A stretch of 46,207 nucleotides of DNA from SVTX01 sp045588675 (GCA_045588675.1 JAZNER010000035.1:1-46207), one strand, 5' to 3'; numbered from the stretch's first letter, positions 9,601 to 17,407 are shown. Notes: generated by a model not told the origin, from the letters alone. Translations and numbers: made by a program.

Positions 9601-12600
9601 GTTGCTCGAGAAGGGAAGAAATAAAAATTCTTCGACAGAGGTATTGCATAAGGACAAGAAAAATGATATAATTAATAAGCAGAACTCTAAAAAGGAGAAA
9701 AACTATGAATCAGAACGAACAGATGAGTTTAGAAGAATACAAGAAGAAAGTAGGAGAATGTCTGAAGAGGATAGGCAATCGTACCGAAACGGAAGTAGAA
9801 AACTTGATCTCAGAGAACGAAAAAGACTTGCAGTGGCTTTTAGACAAGAACTGTCAGCCTCTCGGAGCGGCGAATCTGCTCCTCAATCCTCTCTGGTAAA
9901 TCATAAAACAGGTAAAACAATTGACATATTAGAAAATGTTGATGGTGATTTGTTTCACGACATTTTTGAAATAGCAAGAAATTATTTGAAAAATGGCGAG
10001 CTTGTGGATCTGCATGACCACTACGATAACGCTATATGCTATATTTCTAATGATGGTCTTTGCGGTTTCGCTATTGAAAATAACGGCAATCTTGTCAGCG
10101 TTTTCAATTTGGGAGAAGGCGGATTTCTTGACACTATTTCTGAGTATGTTAAAGAAAAAGGAGCTACACACCTAGACTGTTATAACAGTGATGTTCAGCC
10201 GCTGACTTTAATGTACGAAAGAAAGTTAGGCTTCAAAACCGCTTCCATAATGGACTATAATATGGAATACGACCACGATAATATTGCCGAAAATCACGGT
10301 ATGCCGAAGGTTGCTTTTATGGTCAACACTGAGGCAGAAGTTGAAACAAGAGAGTTCAACAAGGACCAGTATGACGAGGCGGTAGAATATCAGAGGTCGT
10401 TTGTTGATGATTTTAATTATAAAAAAGATCAAATTACAGGCGAGGATAGTGCTATATGGCGTTACAAGAGCAGTGAGAGCTACAAGATAAACGAGGCGAT
10501 ACGCAGTGGGCGAGAGCTGACTGATGAGGAGTCGGCGTTTGTTGAGGAGCTTGATAGGGAGCTTGAGAAAACGCCTAAGTATAGCGGGGTTACATACCGA
10601 AACATATCGTTTGATATGCAAGGGCAGGAGGCTTTTGATGCTTTCGTTGCGGAGCATGTTGAGGGAGAAGATATTATTTATCCGGCATATACTTCAACTT
10701 CAAAATCCGAAATCGGATATCTTGTTGACGGTGAGTTGACTGCTCATATAGAAATTTACAGTGAGAACGGTCATGACATCTCAAAAATCGGAAATGAAAA
10801 AGAACAAGAGGTTTTATTTGATAGAAAAACCCGTTTTTATGTAAAATCCATTTCTTATGATGGCAAAACGGCAAATATAGTTCTGGAGGAAATAGCATAT
10901 GGAGAAGAAAAGATTTCAAGAAGCAGTGAAGGGAATCGTTCAACACAACAAAGATACAGTGCCCAGAGTGGAGCATCCTCGATGCAACAAATGCAAGTTG
11001 CTGGTTCGGCAGGAACGAATGAGAGTGTGTCCGGCCTTTCCAAACGGGATCCCCAAAAAGATATACTGCAACGAAACGGTTTGCGAGACATTCGAACAAA
11101 AGTAAATTCTTTAACGGAGAACGACAATGGAGTACAAGAAATACAGGGCGAAAGTGGCGTTTATTCTGATAACGGAGCACGGGTTCGAGGAGAAAGAGGC
11201 GTTGCAGAAGGTCGAACGGTACAAACCGGAGTGTCAAAGGCTCATGAACGAGGGGTATCTGCCCGAGAAGACGGCGGAGATTATCAAGGACAAAAAGGGA
11301 ATGAGCAAGGAGCAGTTCGAAGAAGCGATAAAGGGAATAATTCAACACAACAAAGATACGATTCCGAAAGTAACTCGTCCGAGATGCAACGATTGCAAAA
11401 AACTTTGCCTGAAAAATCGGATGATAACATGCAAAACTTATCCCGAGGGCATACCGCGCGAGATACTAAACAACAAAACAACTTGTCCCCAATTCGAAAA
11501 GAAATAAATTCTTTAACGGAGAATGATAATGGACATCAAGAAATACAGGGCGAGAGTGGCGTTTACTCTGATAACGGAGCACGACTTTACGGAGAAAGAA
11601 GCGTTGCAGAAAGTAGAACGGTACAAAACGGAGTGTCAGAAGCTCATGAACGAGGGGTTTGGGGAGTAGGCAATAGCGAAATTATTTCCAAAGGATCTGT
11701 AAAGCTCAAGACGGGTGAAATAGTGACTTCTGTCAAGAATTTGACTAAAGAGATGAAAGACGTCGTTGAGGCGGGTAAGAGACTTGGCACGAATGTGGTA
11801 ATTGCTGATATCAAGAAGGGCAAAAAAAACATTGATGGTCTGTGGGACGGAAAAACTTTGTATATCAACCCTAAGCCCAACAGCGGCAATCCAATGTTCG
11901 TATTGCTAAAGCACGAGTTGACGCATTTTACAGAGGTTTCCTCTAAATATGGAGAATTTCTCCTTTATGTTACTGACAGCAAGGCGTTTGCCAAGTGGCT
12001 CAAGGACAATGGATTTAAGAACAGTCAAGAGTATATTGCAAAAATTATATCCGACTACAATAAAATCGGTAAAAATTGGGATAATAAAGAGGGCAGAAAA
12101 AAGGCACAATGTGAGATGGTAGCGAACTTTGTCGGTGATGTTCTTTTTGTTTCGGACAACTCGCTTGAAAGATTTGTCAACGAATTGTCGCCCGATCGTA
12201 AGCACACTTTTGGTGACTTCGTCCGCGATTTTATTGCATGGATCAAGAAGGTGCTTGGCAAGACCGACGAGGTTGCAATGCTTGAAAAGAAGTATGCGAA
12301 GCTTTTCAAGGATGCAAAGACGGTTGCGGCAAAGGAACACAGTGCGACTGAAAAGGAATCGAGTTACTCTGTTTCACCTGATCTTGACAGCGAACTTGAC
12401 ACGGTGCTTAATGGTACATTTGATGCATCTAAAAACGAGGTGTACCTTGGAGAAACATCAAATTTTATGACAGAAATAATAGGTGCAAATGCCTTTTCGC
12501 TTTATATGCCTGCATCCAAAGCATATTCTTCGTTGGTAACCGAAGAGGAGTATAATAAAAAGCCCTACTACACAAAGCAGGATAATTATCACGGTATTGG

Positions 12601-15600
12601 CAAAGCTGCTTTTATAGAGATACTTGAAAAATCTGAGACTCCTATTGCGGCATTCGCTGCATCTCATGATGAAAGCGGTAATAAGAGGCAAAATAGAATC
12701 GTTCTTGTTACTGACAAATTAATTCGAGATGTACAAAGTGGTAAAAATGGATACGCTGTAGTGGTGGAAGAGGTTGACACTAAAGGATTGAGCGACGGAA
12801 AAAGAGTAAATGCCAACAAAACTATCACAATATACCCACGAACTCAATTACTTACAGACATTCAAAACGCGATAATTGATGGTAGGATTCTTAACTTCTC
12901 CAAAAAAGGAGAACATCTTTTCGCTGGGGTACGAGGGTCCAATCCCCAAGCAGCCATACGAAAAGATGTTCTTGATAAAAATATAGCACACTTTTGGGCA
13001 AATGTCAAGTGGGAAAAGCAAAAAAATAAAACTTTTTCTACCAAAGAGGCGGCAATGCCTTCTGCAATTCGTCTTGCTTTGGAAAAAGCGGGCTATATTG
13101 ACCAAGACGGTCATATTAAGTATATGCAGGAAAGTGAAGATTTATCACAAGACGGCGATGATTCTTCTTACTCTTACACCCACAAAGACGAAAACGGAGT
13201 TGATAATTATACCGAAGAGCAGTATAATAATTTTGGATGGGTCAGGGCGAACAACATTATAAATGCAGGGTATTGGCGCAACTTCACCGAGAATTTTGCA
13301 CAGGCTGTTTCGGGAAACTATAATTACCCTAAAAACAAAAAAGGCGATTACATGATCGATGTTTACGATGCTTATGATTTTTCAGGCGTTGCAGACATTA
13401 TCATATTCGCAAGTGGAATCATTGAGAGTCCTAATGTAAGTAAAATAATAAAAATTAATTCCTCGGATTCATTCGCAATCGAGGAAACAAGGAGAGATAT
13501 ATATGCGCTTGAAAGGCGAGGAATACAGTGCAAGGCTGGAAACATTCTCAACATCTACATTAAAACTGATATCATACGGTTTGGCATTGGAAGAGGAAAC
13601 AGTGAAAAAAATGCACGACATAACTACGGATTCGACACTAAACGAAGTTCAAGTGAGGCAAAAGCTAATCCAATTGTTGAATTCCACATCAACGAAAAAA
13701 GAGGAACAATAACAACGACGTACCAAAATGGCGAAGTTGTCACAGAAAACCTTAGCGGTCAGGATTCGTCTTACTCTTACACCCACAAAGACGAAAACAG
13801 AGTTGATAATTATACCGAAGAGCAGTATAATAATTTTGGATGGGCAAGAAATGACAATATAGTTTCGTATAACAATCTTAAAGATTTGCATTCAAAATTG
13901 CAATCAAAACGGTCTTTGCACAGTTTTCCTCAATCTATGAGGGGAGAAGCTATAGTTGCAGTCAATGATCATCCGGAGGTGAGTCTTGAGGTAAATAACA
14001 CCTTATTGTTTATAGCAGGAAGAAAGGACTCTCCAAGGATAACAAGAGTTATAAAAATCGATCTATATAATGAAACGGATATATCTGAATTGGAGAAAAT
14101 AATTTATGAAGCAGAAAACGGACCTTGGTCACGAGCGCGTAGTATTGTTGCGAACATGTTTGAATCAGGACTTGTCAGAGAATACCGTCCTAAAGATTTC
14201 CCGAGTTATCAAGAATACAAGGCTGAAGCACGGCAGCGAGTCCTCGGACAAGAAGGCGGTGGAGATAACAGAAATAATCAACAACAGAACGGGCGAGCAA
14301 ATGATACTGGAGAAAATAGCGGCGATGAAATAACTCAATATTTTTATGCCCCAAAAAAGTCTGAGACTGTTGACGAATTGGTCAAACTTTACAACGAGAA
14401 GCTTATTACCGAGGAAGAATTCAAGGAGCGACTGGTAGGCAACAAGAAAGACGATCCGATCAGCATTGCGAGAATGACAGAGGAGGCTGCTGATACCACA
14501 CCTGACATCAAGCGACGCAGGGGCAAGGTAAAGGGTGACGGCGAGAGAGACACCATCATATCAGGTGGTAAGGCGGACATTTTCAGCAAGGAATTTAAGA
14601 AAGAGGTTGGAACTGACGAATTTATTCAGAAGTACAAAACCATTACCAACGAGGATACTTTGAGGCTTGCAGCAGAGGAGCTTGATCGTGAGGGCTACAA
14701 GGGCGTCGAAGATTGGCTTGCATTGAATCCCGAGAGGGCTTCAGTGGTGGATATTGTGAAAGGATTTATCCTTCTCGACCGTTATCGCAGACTTGGACAC
14801 GTTGAAGGGCAGGTGCGCGTTGCGCAGAAGCTCTCGGAAATGGGTACAGCGGCAGGTCAATCGGTGCAGTCGTTCACGATCTTGCGCAGACTTGACTCGG
14901 CAGCTATGCTGGCTTATTCCCAGAAATCTATGGAAAAAGCGTTCAAGACCATGGCAGAGGGAAAGAGTGATGCTTGGCTGAAAAAGCACACGGATAGATT
15001 TAAGCTTACTGACGAGGATATTGAATTTATCTTCAACAGAACGATTCTTGCGACAACTCTTCCTGATGGGCGCGACAAGGACATTCTTATTTCGCAGATA
15101 GCGCAGAGGTTACAGGACAAGCTTCCACCCGAAAAGGGACAAGGACTGAAGGCGTTGCAGAGAATTTCGATGCTTCTAAATCCCAAGACGATAATTCGTA
15201 ATATTGTCGGTAACGTGTCTATTGCTCCCGTGCATTGGGTATCAGACTGGGTGGGAACGGTAACAGATATTACCGTGTCAAAAGTCTTTAAAACAGGAGT
15301 GCGTACCACAAGTGCAATACCCAGCGTAAAGGAGAATGTCAAGGCATTTGGAAGGGGAGCGTATGAATCCTATGATGATTTTCGAAAGAAGATAAACACA
15401 CAAATGAAACTTGACCGATTTAACATTGACAAGGCTCAAGGAAAGTCGTTTGACGAGTATGGCAAGATGCGCAGGCTTGCACAGGCATTGAATGCAATGG
15501 ACAGGCTCACATCTTTCGCGCTTGCTGTGGGTGACCGTCCCTTTTACGAGTATTGGTTTACTCGATCCATCAATGCGCAGATGCGAATAAACAAGGTGGA

Positions 15601-17374
15601 TGTGCCTACGGCAGAGATGATTGAGATCGCAACTCAGGAGGCTTTGCAGAGGACTTGGCAGGACGACAATGATTTTACACGGGTTGTAAGCGAAGTTAAG
15701 CGCGGACTTAATATCATTACTGTAAAAGGGTATGGATTAGGTGATGTCATAATCAAGTTTACAAAAACTCCGGCAAATATTGCAAAGGCCATATACGACC
15801 TGTCTCCCGTTGGTTTTGTGAGCGCGACAAGAGCGGCATTTAATCTTAAAAATGCTGTAAAATCAGGAAAGAATGTAGCAACGGCGCAAAAGAATTTTGT
15901 TAATAGCTTTTCAAAAGCGGCAGCCGGAACAATGCTATATGTTATTATGGTGGCACTCTTTAATGCGGGACTGCTTACGGGCAAAAGTGATGAAGATAAG
16001 GATGTTGCCGCTTTTGAAAGGTGGGTACAGGGAATTCCTTCGTATTCTATCAAGCTAGGCGGAAAATGGTTCTCTTATGAGTGGATGCAACCTATCGGAT
16101 CTGCAGCGGCTATTATTTCTGATTTTATGCAGTCTAAGGATGACGAAACAGGACCATGGGATAGCATTTTAATGGCATTGAAATCCGGTGGAAACATATT
16201 TGTGGAACAATCTTTTTTGCAATCGTTTCAAAGGCTTTTCTCGGCAGATTCGGTATTTGATGGTGTATGGGATATGATAGCAAGCGATCCATCAGCTTGG
16301 GTACCGCAGATATTCTCGCAGTTCGCAAACCTCTTTGACGAAAAGAGGCGCGTGACTTTTGATAAGGCAAATCCGACAAAGACGCTTCTTAATGCTATCA
16401 AATACAAAATCCCTGGATTACGTAATACCTTGACAGAGGACGTGGATGTATTTGGGCGAGATATACCTAACTCTCAGGCAAATGTGGGAAATGCATTCTT
16501 TAATCCTGCAAATACATATGTTGATACCTCGGATGCGGTGACAGACCACGTTTACGGTCTTTATAAGGAGCTTGGCAGTAAGGCTATGATCCCGCCAAAA
16601 GTAGAGCATTCTATTGAGATGAATGACAAGAGAATTACTCTTTCGGCGTATGAAAGGGCAGAGTATCAGCATATTATGGGCGGTGTGTCATACAAAATTA
16701 TTGAAGGATTACTTGCAAGCGAGCTCTACAATTCTTATTCTTCAGCAGAAAAGGAAATTATTATCAAGAAAGTGTATTTATACGCGAAAAATGTTGCATA
16801 TGCAAATTATAACACGGAGATTACATTTGAAATGGTCAATGCGATTCATCCGTATATTTCGAGAAACGAGTTCAACGCTATGACCGACGAGCAAAAGATA
16901 GAAATCTACAGAGCCGGCATTCTACGAGAATATTCTGATTTTATGAAAAGTGATAAGGACGGAGTGATAGCATATTTTGAAAACGAGGCGGCGAGAAGCG
17001 CTATTCTTGATGCATCTAAAGCTTATGATATAGACAAGGTCAACAAATTACTTGAAGCCGCACATTCAAACATCTCACGCTACAGTGCTGACGAGGAAGA
17101 TGCGACAGAAAAAATGAAATCTTTTAATTCTTCTACTAAATCCTCTCTTACTAAGTGGTGGAAAGTCCAATACAGGCTTGCAAGTGTTGAAAACAATTTT
17201 TCTGAGATGCTGAAAATTGAGGATATGCTTGTTGAAATAGGAATATATGGCAAATACTCTGATGTAAGGAAAAAGCTTAAAGAGTGGCTTGAAGATCAGG
17301 AAGAATGGATTGATGATCAAAGTGACGGATTCGAAGATTTTGACGAGTGGATTGAAAATCTTGATGAATGGTAA
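6671..17374 (+). CDS. giant phage polyvalent protein (GNAT, ART, metallopeptidase, MuF-C-like, nuclease-like modules)
   Basis: 3,567 residues; GAGAGGAG precedes the ATG by 7 nt. Order: two short N-terminal repeats (SSLQDLLNAV, SSLSELLYIV; about 24-55); glycine-rich hydrophobic segments near 473-520; GNAT-like domain about 1075-1222 (CGFAIENNG, YERKLGFKTAS); ADP-ribosyltransferase about 1260-1400 with R1310, STS 1342-1344 and EQE 1378-1380; zinc metallopeptidase with HELTH at 1748-1752; MuF-C-like domain about 1900-2120 (YHGIGKAAFIEIL); two related nuclease-like modules from 2165 and 2366, each opening with YSYTHKDEN; then a long helical phage domain (MLLNPKTIIRNIVGN near 2830) with a membrane-like helix near 3090; and an acidic W-rich tail. 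Polyvalent proteins of this type are thought to enter the host with phage DNA. The enzymatic assignments are by motif; delivery is inferred. The linkers carry nested genes. Confidence 0.8.
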   Translation: MSNSINNSFEDNKKNETEPPREQSSLQDLLNAVRNSRQDNSYNNQSTASSLSELLYIVKKNRIESSYGIDDYTTGYQDWYGRMAGFANGIYNDSATRSEGYQAGYGEYYTGRQTEYDALIEEGKKYYDYFSQYGDLYREGYKNDFMKEYGEITDSAKANMDYVARQNDYWAQWESEDAYNKALEEQKQYEEMLNLNLDAYANETAELEAKANNLRENMSWWEKSVFGEAWNKFYDFLGRLNNSAEIAEGFDGKYTKNDLLNQYNSEIVNRKNYYNSAKHIQDEVKNRESAQKLQEEALLDPDFDKYVQKGISFGDRKYAVGGSEYMKNPNIFNKITGYRGKNGDLIALLNVDSGIREQALKMSDEQFETYNYLFGKYGREKANEYFAMISNQLDNRVLESYALMVNDNWFLETPIALAAGVDNTLTGMVAGMSNMFSGNEETVNPDMLQRLDSVLASDEEGFTRVTHDAASAIGGMLPSIGVSVLTGSPLAGTAVMGMSAAGNAYNEMISLGYNKQQARTYGVLIGVSETTLQYALGGIGKLGGKVWSAAAKTSFAKAINNALAKISITAPDVFKLLGNMGSEGLEEGLQTVLEPAFKSLATGEDFESPKFSEIAYNTLLGAITSFAFEGSGTVSDIATGFKKVDVGTIRVARSYAAYALNNMDKNSIGYIAAQKLVDKINNKSSLTVNDVRTVIREVSNEIRNAGIVGELESRGVDALISGGLEMAPGTSANRAAYKMQKKSDKGKRISNYSIGKLYSSMSESQTRTAVQTRLKSDGVSEVEARQLGNTVTDVITGREVSNSKISEVIKNSAARSILSESIGAKISEDSSVSDVKAAIKSYQNGAKATLGGNVSKTAQNGSAAKFSVSENADGGYDVVAEANGERIALPGYTFKSQKQAEAAVYAMTLGMRSEGLKGLVTISESLPQGVSLGNAAIAFNVFYNQGKQGKAMSAAKNTEFLSLAQRQYAYNCGIIDGLLEKGRNKNSSTEVLHKDKKNDIINKQNSKKEKNYESERTDEFRRIQEESRRMSEEDRQSYRNGSRKLDLRERKRLAVAFRQELSASRSGESAPQSSLVNHKTGKTIDILENVDGDLFHDIFEIARNYLKNGELVDLHDHYDNAICYISNDGLCGFAIENNGNLVSVFNLGEGGFLDTISEYVKEKGATHLDCYNSDVQPLTLMYERKLGFKTASIMDYNMEYDHDNIAENHGMPKVAFMVNTEAEVETREFNKDQYDEAVEYQRSFVDDFNYKKDQITGEDSAIWRYKSSESYKINEAIRSGRELTDEESAFVEELDRELEKTPKYSGVTYRNISFDMQGQEAFDAFVAEHVEGEDIIYPAYTSTSKSEIGYLVDGELTAHIEIYSENGHDISKIGNEKEQEVLFDRKTRFYVKSISYDGKTANIVLEEIAYGEEKISRSSEGNRSTQQRYSAQSGASSMQQMQVAGSAGTNESVSGLSKRDPQKDILQRNGLRDIRTKVNSLTENDNGVQEIQGESGVYSDNGARVRGERGVAEGRTVQTGVSKAHERGVSAREDGGDYQGQKGNEQGAVRRSDKGNNSTQQRYDSESNSSEMQRLQKTLPEKSDDNMQNLSRGHTARDTKQQNNLSPIRKEINSLTENDNGHQEIQGESGVYSDNGARLYGERSVAESRTVQNGVSEAHERGVWGVGNSEIISKGSVKLKTGEIVTSVKNLTKEMKDVVEAGKRLGTNVVIADIKKGKKNIDGLWDGKTLYINPKPNSGNPMFVLLKHELTHFTEVSSKYGEFLLYVTDSKAFAKWLKDNGFKNSQEYIAKIISDYNKIGKNWDNKEGRKKAQCEMVANFVGDVLFVSDNSLERFVNELSPDRKHTFGDFVRDFIAWIKKVLGKTDEVAMLEKKYAKLFKDAKTVAAKEHSATEKESSYSVSPDLDSELDTVLNGTFDASKNEVYLGETSNFMTEIIGANAFSLYMPASKAYSSLVTEEEYNKKPYYTKQDNYHGIGKAAFIEILEKSETPIAAFAASHDESGNKRQNRIVLVTDKLIRDVQSGKNGYAVVVEEVDTKGLSDGKRVNANKTITIYPRTQLLTDIQNAIIDGRILNFSKKGEHLFAGVRGSNPQAAIRKDVLDKNIAHFWANVKWEKQKNKTFSTKEAAMPSAIRLALEKAGYIDQDGHIKYMQESEDLSQDGDDSSYSYTHKDENGVDNYTEEQYNNFGWVRANNIINAGYWRNFTENFAQAVSGNYNYPKNKKGDYMIDVYDAYDFSGVADIIIFASGIIESPNVSKIIKINSSDSFAIEETRRDIYALERRGIQCKAGNILNIYIKTDIIRFGIGRGNSEKNARHNYGFDTKRSSSEAKANPIVEFHINEKRGTITTTYQNGEVVTENLSGQDSSYSYTHKDENRVDNYTEEQYNNFGWARNDNIVSYNNLKDLHSKLQSKRSLHSFPQSMRGEAIVAVNDHPEVSLEVNNTLLFIAGRKDSPRITRVIKIDLYNETDISELEKIIYEAENGPWSRARSIVANMFESGLVREYRPKDFPSYQEYKAEARQRVLGQEGGGDNRNNQQQNGRANDTGENSGDEITQYFYAPKKSETVDELVKLYNEKLITEEEFKERLVGNKKDDPISIARMTEEAADTTPDIKRRRGKVKGDGERDTIISGGKADIFSKEFKKEVGTDEFIQKYKTITNEDTLRLAAEELDREGYKGVEDWLALNPERASVVDIVKGFILLDRYRRLGHVEGQVRVAQKLSEMGTAAGQSVQSFTILRRLDSAAMLAYSQKSMEKAFKTMAEGKSDAWLKKHTDRFKLTDEDIEFIFNRTILATTLPDGRDKDILISQIAQRLQDKLPPEKGQGLKALQRISMLLNPKTIIRNIVGNVSIAPVHWVSDWVGTVTDITVSKVFKTGVRTTSAIPSVKENVKAFGRGAYESYDDFRKKINTQMKLDRFNIDKAQGKSFDEYGKMRRLAQALNAMDRLTSFALAVGDRPFYEYWFTRSINAQMRINKVDVPTAEMIEIATQEALQRTWQDDNDFTRVVSEVKRGLNIITVKGYGLGDVIIKFTKTPANIAKAIYDLSPVGFVSATRAAFNLKNAVKSGKNVATAQKNFVNSFSKAAAGTMLYVIMVALFNAGLLTGKSDEDKDVAAFERWVQGIPSYSIKLGGKWFSYEWMQPIGSAAAIISDFMQSKDDETGPWDSILMALKSGGNIFVEQSFLQSFQRLFSADSVFDGVWDMIASDPSAWVPQIFSQFANLFDEKRRVTFDKANPTKTLLNAIKYKIPGLRNTLTEDVDVFGRDIPNSQANVGNAFFNPANTYVDTSDAVTDHVYGLYKELGSKAMIPPKVEHSIEMNDKRITLSAYERAEYQHIMGGVSYKIIEGLLASELYNSYSSAEKEIIIKKVYLYAKNVAYANYNTEITFEMVNAIHPYISRNEFNAMTDEQKIEIYRAGILREYSDFMKSDKDGVIAYFENEAARSAILDASKAYDIDKVNKLLEAAHSNISRYSADEEDATEKMKSFNSSTKSSLTKWWKVQYRLASVENNFSEMLKIEDMLVEIGIYGKYSDVRKKLKEWLEDQEEWIDDQSDGFEDFDEWIENLDEW
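9644..9672 (+). promoter_or_regulatory. internal promoter for a nested gene
   Basis: TTGCAT (9644-9649), a 17-nt spacer and TATAAT (9667-9672) preceded by TG at 9664-9665 (extended -10). It lies inside the giant gene, with a predicted start near 9679 and the nested gene's AAAGGAG at 9691-9697. Confidence 0.5.
9705..9899 (+). CDS. nested small gene in the giant polyvalent gene (+1 frame)
   Basis: Encodes 64 residues starting MNQNEQMSLEEYKKKVGEC. It lies wholly inside the giant gene but in the +1 frame. AAAGGAG (9691-9697) is 7 nt upstream and a promoter-like sequence precedes it. The composition (E/K-rich helices, EVENLISENEKDLQWLLDK) is that of a normal soluble protein and resembles small phage proteins with an EEYKKKV N-terminus. 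The giant frame over the same bases reads as an R/E/S-rich disordered linker just before the GNAT-like domain. Function unknown; an accessory or protective role for the following enzyme module is possible but unproven. Confidence 0.55.
   Translation: MNQNEQMSLEEYKKKVGECLKRIGNRTETEVENLISENEKDLQWLLDKNCQPLGAANLLLNPLW
10899..11105 (+). CDS. nested Cys-rich small protein, copy A
   Basis: Encodes 68 residues starting MEKKRFQEAVKGIVQHNKD, in the +1 frame inside the giant gene directly after its ADP-ribosyltransferase module. GGAGGA (10885-10890) is 8 nt upstream of the ATG. Four cysteines (CNKC, then VCPAFPNGIP, then VCETF) suggest a small metal-binding fold; the CxAFPxGIP signature occurs in many short phage proteins. 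A paralogue 402 bp downstream keeps CNxC, the FPNGIP/YPEGIP turn and the final C, and many of the nucleotide differences are silent in this frame. This supports real translation. Function unknown. Confidence 0.65.
   Translation: MEKKRFQEAVKGIVQHNKDTVPRVEHPRCNKCKLLVRQERMRVCPAFPNGIPKKIYCNETVCETFEQK
11127..11507 (+). CDS. nested two-part small protein (KKYR family fused to Cys-rich copy B)
   Basis: Encodes 126 residues in the +1 frame inside the giant gene. GGAG (11116-11119) lies 7 nt upstream. Residues 1-58 (MEYKKYRAKVAFILITEHGF and following) match the separate nested gene at 11529. Residues 59-126, which begin with their own ATG at 11301, match the Cys-rich protein at 10899 (CNDCKKLC, CKTYPEGIP, CPQF). 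Loss of the stop between two tandem genes explains the fusion. Translation could also start at 11301, giving copy B alone. The giant frame here is a Q/S/G/N-rich linker. Confidence 0.6.
   Translation: MEYKKYRAKVAFILITEHGFEEKEALQKVERYKPECQRLMNEGYLPEKTAEIIKDKKGMSKEQFEEAIKGIIQHNKDTIPKVTRPRCNDCKKLCLKNRMITCKTYPEGIPREILNNKTTCPQFEKK
11529..11669 (+). CDS. nested small protein, KKYR family copy B
   Basis: Encodes 46 residues starting MDIKKYRARVAFTLITEHDF, in the +1 frame of the giant gene. The upstream sequence with GGAG 7 nt before the ATG is the same as at 11127. It matches residues 1-45 of that protein with mostly conservative changes (E/D, K/R, R/K, Y/F). It ends at TAG (11667-11669) just before the giant frame enters the region preceding its metallopeptidase domain. 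Function unknown. Confidence 0.55.
   Translation: MDIKKYRARVAFTLITEHDFTEKEALQKVERYKTECQKLMNEGFGE
13166..13844 (+). repeat. 76-bp direct repeat opening two nuclease-like modules
   Basis: 13166-13241 and 13769-13844 differ at one base and lie 603 nt apart in the same frame. They encode the shared opening YSYTHKDEN to EEQYNNFGW of two successive modules. The modules diverge after it, so this is a conserved N-cap, which would ease recombination between modules. Confidence 0.85.
13503..13712 (+). CDS. possible nested small protein (+1 frame)
   Basis: Encodes 69 residues starting MRLKGEEYSARLETFSTST, in the same +1 frame as the other nested genes. AAGGAG (13489-13494) is 8 nt before the ATG. The product looks like a normal helical protein (LALEEETVKKMHDI, QVRQKLIQLL) and is faintly like short VbhA-type antitoxins, but no inhibitory motif is clear. 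The giant frame at the same place is the end of the first nuclease-like module and a linker, so both frames could be meaningful. It lacks the paralogue evidence available for the other nested genes. Confidence 0.4.
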   Translation: MRLKGEEYSARLETFSTSTLKLISYGLALEEETVKKMHDITTDSTLNEVQVRQKLIQLLNSTSTKKEEQ

Positions 17375-17375
17375 T

Positions 17376-17405
17376 AGAACCCCGCACGATTTCGTGCGGG
17401 GTTCT
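17376..17405. terminator. strong terminator closing the phage late operon
   Basis: A 13-bp perfect stem (AGAACCCCGCACG, loop ATTT, complement) directly follows the stop of the giant gene. It also lies just past the - strand DUF6514 gene, so it can serve both directions. Confidence 0.85.
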
Positions 17406-17407
17406 TA

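Larger units (their letters stand above)
10899..11669 (+). repeat. 402-bp tandem duplication of a two-gene nested unit
   Basis: Unit A (10899 to about 11267) and unit B (11301-11669) each contain a Cys-rich gene, a 21-nt gap and a KKYR gene at exactly the same spacing. The offset is 402 nt, a multiple of three, so the giant frame is preserved and repeats too: SLTENDNG and EIQGESGVYSDNGAR occur twice in it. Confidence 0.85.

Noticed and set aside
10674..11348. 224-codon antisense open frame opposite the nested genes
   Set aside because: Composition (L/F/R/H/C-rich, no domain) is that of a mirror frame of E/K-rich coding sequence, and there is no ribosome binding site at a suitable start.
14106..14333. 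Further +1-frame reading inside the giant gene (75 codons)
   Set aside because: The giant frame here encodes the conserved end of a module, and this frame has only a weak, distant GGAG and no paralogue. Treated as a shadow.
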